A stretch of DNA of 6,852 nucleotides from Chloroflexota bacterium (GTDB taxonomy: Bacteria > Chloroflexota > UBA6077), in the NCBI GenBank assembly GCA_021845945.1, contig JAJZRD010000206.1:1-6852 (forward strand), written 5' to 3'. Positions 1-6,400 of this stretch are shown here, piece by piece (positions within the stretch are counted from its first letter, which is position 1; each line of letters begins with the position of its first letter). Under the pieces are notes generated by a model. It was not told where the DNA came from and did no database searches. It saw only the letters and a list, made by a program, of their open reading frames with translations. Position numbers and translations under genes: made by a program.

Positions 1-14
1 AGAAGCGCGCGGGT

Positions 15-48
15 TATGTTAACGGTAACACAAGTTACCGTTAACATA
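15..48. promoter_or_regulatory. 15-bp inverted repeat, candidate operator
   Basis: Perfect 15-bp arms (15-29 and 34-48) are separated by the 4-nt loop ACAA. Each arm contains its own smaller palindrome, GTTA-N4-TAAC (18-29 and 34-45), so there are two similar boxes 16 bp apart centre to centre. No T-run follows, so it is a poor intrinsic terminator. It lies about 60 bp upstream of the predicted -35 element. A dimeric repressor site (TetR-like in style) is the likeliest reading, either for the peroxiredoxin or for a gene beyond the left edge. The regulator cannot be named from the sequence. Confidence 0.45.
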
Positions 49-84
49 CCACTTGGTAGAACCACTGTCAACAGGGGAATCTGG

Positions 85-104
85 TTAGGACTATTCAGGT
101 CTAA
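85..104. promoter_or_regulatory. Imperfect palindrome, possible Rrf2-family site
   Basis: The sequence is TTAGGACT, a 4-nt spacer, then AGGTCTAA. Six of the eight positions in the second half match the reverse complement of the first half. The end is 5 nt upstream of the -35 hexamer. Size, symmetry and position resemble sites bound by Rrf2-family regulators such as IscR and NsrR, which sense Fe-S or redox state and would suit a peroxiredoxin gene. This assignment is inference from shape alone. Confidence 0.25.
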
Positions 105-109
105 TTGGG

Positions 110-138
110 TTGACTTTCCCGGCCGCAAGGGATACAAT
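110..138 (+). promoter_or_regulatory. Sigma-70 type promoter of the peroxiredoxin gene
   Basis: TTGACT (110-115) and TACAAT (133-138) are separated by exactly 17 nt, each one base from consensus. Transcription should begin near 145, leaving a leader of roughly 85 nt before the ATG at 229. The promoter lies inside the open stretch that extends the peroxiredoxin frame upstream, which argues that the upstream stretch is not coding. Confidence 0.65.
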
Positions 139-214
139 CCCCTGCTCGGAAGGCTATCTCAACAACCCTTCGCGCCTGACGGGCTTCCTGGTCGCGACTC
201 ACCATCAATCGTCC

Positions 215-221
215 GAGGAGG
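215..221 (+). promoter_or_regulatory. Ribosome binding site fixing the peroxiredoxin start
   Basis: GAGGAGG lies 7 nt before the ATG at 229. It decides the start codon: the frame is open back to an ATG at 16, but those 71 extra codons look like nothing in the family and contain the promoter. Confidence 0.85.
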
Positions 222-228
222 TACTCTA

Positions 229-822
229 ATGGTTTTCGTCGAGAATCCAGCCCCAGATTTCCAGGCCACCGCATTCGCCGAGGGCGGCTACAGAGAGCTC
301 AGGCTCAGCGACTACCGGGGTCGCTGGGTGGTCCTCTTCTTCTACCCCGGCGACTACACCTTCGTCTGCCCCACCGAGCTCACCGACCTGGCCACCCGCT
401 ACGAGGAGCTGCGCTCCCTAGGGGTGGAGCTTCTGGCCATCAGCACCGATAGCCACCACGTCCATCGGGCCTGGCAGGAGGCCGAGCTCTCCAGGATGGT
501 GCCGGGCGGCCTCCCCTTCCCGATGCTGGCCGACGCCCACGGCCGGATCGGCAGCCTCTACGGCGTCCACAACGAGGAGGCCGGCGTCGACGTGCGGGGC
601 AGCTTCATCGTCGACCCCGACGGCGTCCTCCAGGCCATGGAAATGGTGGCCCCGGCCGTGGGCCGCAGCTCCTCGGAGCTGATCCGGCGGATCGTGGCCT
701 TCCAGCACGCCCGGGAGACCGGGGAGGTGACCCCCTGCGGCTGGACCCCCGGCCAGGCGACCCTGAAGCCCGGCGCGGAGTTGGTGGGCAGGGTGTGGGA
801 GGTGTGGAAGCCCCAGAACTAG
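229..822 (+). CDS. ahpC: Peroxiredoxin, AhpC/Prx1-type (2-Cys)
   Basis: Thiol peroxidase of 197 residues, cytoplasmic, expected to reduce H2O2, alkyl hydroperoxides or peroxynitrite. The active site PGDYTFVCPTE has the peroxidatic Cys47 with Pro40 and Thr44; the conserved Arg123 follows in VRGSFIVDPDG. The C-terminal part matches the AhpC/Prx1 group in order and spacing (GEV-P--W--G-ATLKPG-ELVG), and the length is close to AhpC's 187 residues. The presumed resolving cysteine is Cys170 in EVTPCGW. In classical members the motif is EVCP, so here the Cys sits two residues later and Thr168 takes the usual place. There is no signal peptide or membrane segment. The start is fixed by GAGGAGG 7 nt upstream, with its own promoter at 110-138. 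The reducing partner is not encoded here. The family is certain; the ahpC symbol is a subgroup-level assignment. Confidence 0.94.
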   Translation: MVFVENPAPDFQATAFAEGGYRELRLSDYRGRWVVLFFYPGDYTFVCPTELTDLATRYEELRSLGVELLAISTDSHHVHRAWQEAELSRMVPGGLPFPMLADAHGRIGSLYGVHNEEAGVDVRGSFIVDPDGVLQAMEMVAPAVGRSSSELIRRIVAFQHARETGEVTPCGWTPGQATLKPGAELVGRVWEVWKPQN

Positions 823-950
823 CCATCACTCTGGCCCGACTATTGCGAGTAGGAGTGTCCTGAAGACCCCCTATCCCTCTGTGTCCGAATCCGGCAAAGG
901 CGATTCCCGATCTCTGGCGTACAGCATTCCGACCCCATCAGGAGGCCTCT
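823..950. other. Spacer between peroxiredoxin and cydA
   Basis: 128 nt without a gene. I see no hairpin followed by a T-run and no convincing -35/-10 pair, so cydA may be read through from the upstream promoter or use a promoter I cannot recognise. Bases 871-887 match 15 of 17 positions of 4556-4572, a segment of the first CydDC linker, suggesting a decayed repeat fragment. AGGAGG at 940-945 is the cydA ribosome binding site, 5 nt before the GTG. Confidence 0.5.
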
Positions 951-2318
951 GTGAACGAGCTGCTACTGGCGCGGATGCAATTCGGCATCACCACGGTCTA
1001 TCACTTTTTCTTCGTCCCGCTGACCCTGGGACTCTCCATCCTGGTCGCCATCCTGGAGACCCAGTACCTCCGCACCGGCGACCCGGTCTACAAGCGGATG
1101 GCCCAGTTCTGGGGCAGGCTGTTCCTCATCAACTTCGCCATGGGGGTCGTGACGGGCATCGTCCAGGAGTTCCAGTTCGGCCTGAACTGGTCCAGCTACT
1201 CCCGCTTCGTGGGGGACATCTTCGGGGCACCCCTGGCCGTCGAGGCCCTCCTCGCCTTCTTCCTGGAGTCCACCTTCCTGGGGCTCTGGGTCTTCGGCTG
1301 GGACCGCCTCCCCAGGGGGCTCCACGCCGCCACCATCTGGCTCGTGGCCATCGGCTCCAACCTCTCGGCCTTCTGGATCCTGGTGGCCAACTCCTTCATG
1401 CAGAACCCGGTCGGCTTCGCCCTGCGCAACGGCCGGGCCGAGATGACCGACTTCCTCGCCCTGCTGACCAACCCGAACCTGGTCACCCAGTACCCTCACG
1501 TGCTGTCCGCCGGCCTGTGCACGGGGGCCTTCTTCATGCTGGGGATCAGCGCCTACCACCTCTGGAGGAAGAGCACCGACCTGGAGCCCTTCCGCCGCTC
1601 CTTCCGGCTGGGAGCCGTGGCCGCCACCATCGGCACCCTGCTGGTGATCCCACTGGGCCACGCCCAGGCCCAGCATCTGGTCGAGGCCCAGCCGATGAAG
1701 ATGGCCGCGGCCGAGGCGCTGTGGGATAGCGAGGACCCGGCCGGACTCTCCCTCTTCACCTGGGGCGACGAGGCCAACCGGCGGGACGTCTTCGCCATTC
1801 GGGTGAAGCCCTTCCTGACGGCGCTCTCCTACCGCACCACCCAGGGGGAGGTCAAGGGGATCAACCAGCTGCAAACCGAGTTCCAGCAGAGGTACGGCCC
1901 GGGCGACTACGTTCCCTCGGTGATCACCTCCTACTGGAGCTTCCGAGCCATGGTGGGGGCCGGCTTCCTGATGCTGTTCGTGGCCCTGTACAGCCTGTAC
2001 CATTCCCTGCGGGGTCGCGCCAACCTGCATCCCAGGGTGATGCAGGCGATCCTGCTGGCGATCGCCCTGCCCTACCTGGCCAACACAACCGGCTGGATCC
2101 TTACGGAGATGGGCCGCCAGCCATGGATCGTCTACGGCCTGATGCAGACGTCCCAGGGGGTCTCGCCCACCGTGTCCGCCGGAATGGTGCTCTTCTCGGT
2201 GGTGGGCTTCACCCTGCTGTACGGCGCCCTGATGGTGGTCGACGCCTACCTGCTGGTCAAGTTCGCCCGAGGCGAGGCCGCCGGCCGGGAAGAGCCGGCA
2301 CCGGCCAACGCCTACTGA
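951..2318 (+). CDS. cydA: Cytochrome bd ubiquinol/menaquinol oxidase subunit I
   Basis: Heme-bearing subunit of cytochrome bd, a membrane oxidase that couples quinol oxidation to O2 reduction at high O2 affinity. It has 455 residues and about nine membrane helices. By comparison with E. coli CydA as I know it: His18 (b595 ligand), His183 and Met334 (b558 ligands), Glu98 and Glu106 in the APLAVEALLAFFLEST stretch (proton path), and Glu386 just before GRQPW (388-392). The periplasmic Q-loop keeps Lys250 and Glu255 (QPMKMAAAEALW). The protein is shorter than the 522-residue E. coli form because the Q-loop lacks the long C-terminal insert, so it is a short-Q-loop type. The start is GTG with AGGAGG 5 nt upstream, and starting there places the first heme ligand as in the family. 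cydB follows 42 nt later. Confidence 0.97.
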   Translation: MNELLLARMQFGITTVYHFFFVPLTLGLSILVAILETQYLRTGDPVYKRMAQFWGRLFLINFAMGVVTGIVQEFQFGLNWSSYSRFVGDIFGAPLAVEALLAFFLESTFLGLWVFGWDRLPRGLHAATIWLVAIGSNLSAFWILVANSFMQNPVGFALRNGRAEMTDFLALLTNPNLVTQYPHVLSAGLCTGAFFMLGISAYHLWRKSTDLEPFRRSFRLGAVAATIGTLLVIPLGHAQAQHLVEAQPMKMAAAEALWDSEDPAGLSLFTWGDEANRRDVFAIRVKPFLTALSYRTTQGEVKGINQLQTEFQQRYGPGDYVPSVITSYWSFRAMVGAGFLMLFVALYSLYHSLRGRANLHPRVMQAILLAIALPYLANTTGWILTEMGRQPWIVYGLMQTSQGVSPTVSAGMVLFSVVGFTLLYGALMVVDAYLLVKFARGEAAGREEPAPANAY

Positions 2319-2349
2319 GGTACGTAGCCCTGTTCCCTATCCAGATTGT

Positions 2350-2354
2350 GGAGG
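2350..2354 (+). promoter_or_regulatory. Ribosome binding site of cydB
   Basis: GGAGG with a 6-nt spacer to the ATG at 2361. It favours this ATG over a TTG five codons upstream at 2346, which would put the Shine-Dalgarno inside the gene. Confidence 0.8.
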
Positions 2355-2360
2355 CATGGT

Positions 2361-3374
2361 ATGGATCTGAACATACTCTGGTTCATCCTGATCGCGGTGC
2401 TGTTCATCGGCTTCTTCATCCTGGAGGGTTTCGACTACGGGGTCGGCATGCTGCTGCCCTTCCTAGCGAAGAACGACGGCGACCGTCGGGTGGTCATCAA
2501 CGCCATCGGACCCTTCTGGGACGGGAACGAGGTGTGGCTGCTGACGGCCGGGGGCGCCATGTTCGCCGCCTTCCCCCACTGGTACGCCACCCTCTTCAGC
2601 GGCTTCTACCTGGCGCTGATCCTGATGCTGTTCGCCCTGATCCTTCGGGGAGTCGCCTTCGAGTTCCGCAGCAAGGACGCCAACCCCACCTGGCGCAGCT
2701 TCTGGGATTGGATGATCTTCGTCGGCAGCTTCCTGCCGGCGCTGCTGTGGGGCGTGGCCATCGGCAACCTGATGGCCGGGGTGCCCATCGACGACAGGAT
2801 GAACTACGTGGGCGGCTTCTGGAACCTGCTGAACCCCTACGCCCTGCTGGGGGGCATTGCCTTCGTCGCCCTGTTCCTGCTCCATGGGGCGCTCTTCCTC
2901 ACCCTCAAGACCAGGGGCGAGATGATGCGGGAGGCCCAGACCGCCGCCTCGCGACTGTGGCTGCCGGCGGTGGTCCTGGTGGCCCTCTTCTTGGCCGGTG
3001 GCTACTTCGCCACCGATCTCTTCACCAGGCCAGTCGCGAACCCCACCGCCCTGGCCCTGCCGGCGGCGATGGCGCTTCTGCTCTCCGGCGTGCTGGTTAG
3101 AGCCGGACGCGAGGGTTGGGCCTTCGCCATGACCGGTTTGGCCATCGCCCTGGCCACCATGATGGTCTTCGCCGGGCTGTTCCCTCGGGTGATGATCTCC
3201 ACCCTGGACCCCCGATGGAGCCTGACCATCTATAACGCCTCCTCCAGTGCCTACACCCTGCAGGTGATGAGCATCGTGGCAGCGATCTTCGTGCCCCTCG
3301 TCCTGCTGTACCAGGGGTGGAGCTACTGGGTGTTCCGGGAGCGGGTGGGAAGGTCGCAGTCGCTGGAATACTGA
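2361..3374 (+). CDS. cydB: Cytochrome bd oxidase subunit II
   Basis: Second core subunit of cytochrome bd, packing against CydA in the cytoplasmic membrane. It binds no heme itself in characterised enzymes but stabilises the heme b595/d site and supplies a proton route. It has 337 residues, mostly hydrophobic, with about eight or nine membrane helices. Family landmarks are LEGFDYGVGML with Asp25, GPFWDGNEVWL (50-60) with Trp53, Asp54 and Glu57, RGVAFEFR (96-103), and AIGNLMAGVP in the middle third. The C-terminal helix (YTLQVMSIVAAIFVPLVLLY) is also typical, with TLQVM and a basic tail. The length fits short-form CydB proteins. It is 42 nt after cydA with no terminator between them, so the two are almost certainly co-transcribed. 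No small CydX-like frame is recognised between cydB and the next gene; a perfect hairpin lies there instead. Confidence 0.97.
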   Translation: MDLNILWFILIAVLFIGFFILEGFDYGVGMLLPFLAKNDGDRRVVINAIGPFWDGNEVWLLTAGGAMFAAFPHWYATLFSGFYLALILMLFALILRGVAFEFRSKDANPTWRSFWDWMIFVGSFLPALLWGVAIGNLMAGVPIDDRMNYVGGFWNLLNPYALLGGIAFVALFLLHGALFLTLKTRGEMMREAQTAASRLWLPAVVLVALFLAGGYFATDLFTRPVANPTALALPAAMALLLSGVLVRAGREGWAFAMTGLAIALATMMVFAGLFPRVMISTLDPRWSLTIYNASSSAYTLQVMSIVAAIFVPLVLLYQGWSYWVFRERVGRSQSLEY

Positions 3375-3376
3375 TC

Positions 3377-3417
3377 CTGTAGAAGCCATGGAACGCCGCG
3401 TTCCATGGCTTCTACAG
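3377..3417. repeat. 19-bp perfect palindrome with GTAG/CTAC near its ends
   Basis: Arms 3377-3395 and 3399-3417 pair perfectly around a 3-nt loop (CCG). GTAG at 3379-3382 and CTAC at 3412-3415 mirror each other, the same outer tetramers as in the palindrome at 5336-5398. It starts 3 nt after the cydB stop codon, and no T-run follows. It could be an intergenic REP-like element, an mRNA-stabilising hairpin protecting cydAB message, or an attenuator limiting cydDC expression. The left arm contains an ATG (3388) in frame with CydD, so the element could in principle supply an alternative start. Confidence 0.85.
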
Positions 3418-3444
3418 CCAAACCATCTAGGAAACAAACCCTCC

Positions 3445-6400
3445 ATGAATCTCGACCAGCGACTTCTCCGAGAGGCCCGCACCGCCGGCCTCTGGCTGGC
3501 CCTCACAGTCGGGCTGGGATTCCTGGCAGGAGTGGTCACCGTCCTGCAGGCCCTCTACCTGAGCAGGGTGACGACCCAGGTCTTCCTGGAGGGTCGATCC
3601 CTGGAGCAGCTGTGGGGGCTGCTGCTGCTCCTGCTGGCTGCGGTGGTGTTCCGAGCCGCCCTGGTCGGGGTTCGGGAGGTCACCGCCAACCAGGCGGCGG
3701 GCCGGATCAAGGCAGCGCTGCGGGAACGGCTGTTCGCCCGCCTGCTGGCGCTGGGTCCGGCCTTCAGCTCGGGCGAGCGCACCGGAGAGCTGGCCAACAC
3801 CCTCCAGGAGGGGGTCGAGGCGCTGGAGGGCTACTTCAGCCGGTATCTGCCCAGCCTCGCCCTGGCTGCCCTGGTGCCCATCACCATCCTGGCTTTCGTC
3901 TTCCCCCTGGACCTGCTCTCGGGGCTGGTGTTCCTGCTTACCGCCCCCTTGATCCCCCTCTTCACGATCCTGATCGGGAGGATGGCCGAGGCGCTGACCC
4001 ACCGCCAGTGGGAGACCCTCAGCCATCTGAGCGCCCACTTCCTGGACGTGCTCCAGGGGCTGACCACCCTCAAGCTGTTCGGTCGCAGCCGGGCTGAGCT
4101 GGAGATCCTCGGGCAGGTCGGCGACCGCTTCCGAGCCACCACCCTGGGGGTGCTGCGGGTGGCCTTCCTGTCAGCGCTGGCGCTGGAGCTGCTCTCCACC
4201 CTCAGCACGGCCATCGTGGCCGTGGAGGTGGGGCTGCGACTGCTGTACGGCACCCTCTCCTTCGAGCAGGCCTTCTTCGTCCTGATCCTGGCCCCGGAGT
4301 TCTACCTGCCGCTGCGCAACCTGGGCACCGGCTTCCACGCCGGCATCTCCGGGGTGGCCGCCGCCCGGAGGATCTTCGAGATCCTCGAGACCCCCGAGAG
4401 GGAGACGGGGAGACAGGGAGACGGGGAGGCTGAGGATGCGGAGAGGGTCGGGGTGAGGGCTGTTTGGTTGGCAACGCGTCAGCCCTCACCCTCCCTTCGG
4501 TCGGCCTCTCCCAGAGGGAGAGGCGTTACCGCCGCTCCCACCTCCTTCGATCCGGCTATCCCCGTGTGTCCGCGTCCCCGCGTCCCCGCGTCACACACAC
4601 CTCCCTACATCAGCTTCGAGGCGGTCGACCTGGCCTACGACGGCGGCGAGCGGCCGGCCCTGAGGGGGGTCACCTTCGAGATCGCCCGGGGGGAGCGGGT
4701 GGCCCTGGTCGGCCCCAGCGGGGCCGGCAAGAGCAGCGTGGCCCACCTGCTGTTGGGATTTCTCCGGCCCGACCGGGGCCGGATCCTGGTGGAGGGAAGG
4801 CCCCTGAGCGAGATAGGGCTGGAGGAGTGGCGCCGGCAGCTGGCCTGGGTGCCCCAAAACCCCTACCTGTTCCACGCCACGGTGGCCGACAACCTCCGGG
4901 TAGCCTGCCCCGAGGCGCCCCAGGAGCGGCTGATCCAGGCGGCCCAACTGGCCGGCGCCCACGACTTCATCCTCGGCCTTCCCCGGGGTTACGACACGGC
5001 GATCGGGGAGCGGGGCGAGCGGCTGAGCGGGGGGCAGGCCCAGCGTCTGGCCCTGGCCCGGGCCTTCCTGAAGGACGCCCCCTTCCTGATCCTGGACGAG
5101 GCAGCCTCCCACCTGGACCCCGAGCAGGAAGCGCTGGTCCAGGAGACCCTCGAGCGGCTGATGGAGGGGCGCACGGTGCTGGCCATCGCCCACCGTCTGG
5201 GGGCCGCGCGGCGGGCGAACCGGGTCCTGGTGCTGGAGGATGGGCGGCTGGTGGAGAGCGGCAGCCACCCGGAGCTGCTGCGGCGGGAGGGGCTGTACCA
5301 TCGGCTGGTGGAGGCGTATGGAGACGGCGAATCAGGTAGTAACGACTTCAGTCGTTCGTCCCCTCGCCACGAGAACGAACGACTGAAGTCGTTACTACAA
5401 AGTGACTGTTCCCCTGTACCCGACTGCTTCGACAACGATCGTAAGCCTGCAGCCACACTCGGACCGCGCGGCGGCGAGAGCCGGCACTTCGATGCCACTG
5501 GGCCGGCCCTCACCCCGACCCTCTCCCAAGGGGAGAGAGAGCTTCATCCTCTACTCCCGCGGCGGGGCGATGCAGAACAGCTGAACGCCAGGGATACGGC
5601 AGTCCGCCTGCTCCGCCTGGTGGCCCCCTTCAAGGGGTGGATGGCCCTGTCGGCCTTGCTGGGCTTCGCCACGGTGGGCAGCGCTGTGGGCCTGATGGCA
5701 ACCGCCGCCTTCCTGATCGCCGGCGCCGCCCTCCACCCCTCGGTGGCGGATCTGGCCGTGGCCATCGTGGGGGTGCGCTTCTTCGGCTTGGCCCGGGGGC
5801 TGTTCCGCTACCTGGAGCGCTACGTCTCCCACGACGTGACCTTCCGGCTCCTGGCCCGCCTGAGGGTCTGCTTCTACCAGGCCCTGGAGCCCCGACCCCC
5901 CGCCTGGATGATGCAGCAGCGCGCTGGCGATCTGCTGAACCGGATCGTGGCTGAGGTGGAGACCCTCCAGCACTTCTACGTCCGGGTCATCGCCCCCCCT
6001 GTGGTGGCCCTCCTGATCGGCGTGGTGATGGTGCTCTTCCTGAGCGCCTTCGACGCCTCCCTGGCCTGGATCCTGGCGATCTTCCTGCTGCTCTCGGGCG
6101 TGGCCCTGCCCCTGCTGACCCTCCTCGGGAGCCGCGGACTGGGGCGGGAGGCCACGAGGCTGCGGGGAGAGCTGAACGTCCAGCTGGTGGACGGCCTTCA
6201 GGGCATGGCAGAGCTGCTCGCCTTCGGGCAGGGTCCCCGACAGATGGAGCGGGCGCGGGAGCTGGGCCGCCGGTGGACGGCCGCTCAGGCACGGATGGCC
6301 AGGATTACCGGGCTGCACAGCGGACTCAGCAGCCTCCTATCCAACCTGGGTATGTGGACGGTGCTGGCGGCGGCGATCCCACTGGTCGCCGGCGGAAAGC

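Larger units (their letters stand above)
4399..4605 (+). other. In-frame repeat-built linker 1 (CydD membrane domain to ATPase)
   Basis: 69 codons between IFEILETPE and YISFEAVDLAY. It holds a G-rich array, a repeat arm in reverse, a second copy forward, a 9-bp hairpin and a C-rich array. The codons (TGT, TTG, AGG, AGA) and the translation, rich in R, P, S and G, do not look like the flanking domains. The usual joint in this family is far shorter, about 20 residues from memory. Confidence 0.75.
5320..5580 (+). other. In-frame repeat-built fusion joint (CydD ATPase to CydC)
   Basis: 87 codons between the end of the CydD ATPase (HRLVEAY) and the CydC membrane domain (NARDTAVRLLRLVAPF). It includes the GTAG palindrome pair and a CCCTCACCC-CTCTCCC repeat. 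The codons TTA, CTA, CAA, AGT, CGA and GTA cluster here and are rare in the domains. No in-frame ATG or GTG with a ribosome binding site precedes CydC: GTG 5620 and ATG 5641 lie at or inside its first helix, and ATG 5570 is in another frame and meets a stop at 5582. Confidence 0.8.

Noticed and set aside
16..228. Upstream extension of the peroxiredoxin frame to ATG 16
   Set aside because: The 71 extra codons contain the promoter and a dyad, match no family N-terminus, and a strong ribosome binding site stands before ATG 229.
851..861. AGGA-GTG-TCCT mini-palindrome as an operator for cydA
   Set aside because: Only 4 bp per arm, expected by chance at this length, and no promoter elements are placed around it.
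3377..3417. Intrinsic terminator after cydB
   Set aside because: The stem is strong but no T-run follows (CCAAACC), and a functionally linked gene begins 28 nt later.
963..3539. Long minus-strand open frames opposite cydA and cydB
   Set aside because: They lie opposite well-supported genes, have repetitive G/Q/E/H-rich translations with no domain, and arise from high-GC codon bias.
4400..4600. CRISPR array
   Set aside because: The repeats are short, adjacent and of variable spacing; there are no uniform spacers and no cas genes.
4399..4605. CydDC as a pseudogene broken by insertions
   Set aside because: All inserts keep frame, and every ATPase motif visible before the edge is intact.
5402..5584. 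Small + strand frame of 60 codons in the fusion joint
   Set aside because: It is built from repeat sequence, has no ribosome binding site, and overlaps the CydDC frame that continues into conserved CydC.
5620..5643. Separate cydC gene starting at GTG 5620 or ATG 5641
   Set aside because: Both would cut into the conserved CydC N-terminus or first helix, and neither has a ribosome binding site; the frame is continuous with CydD.
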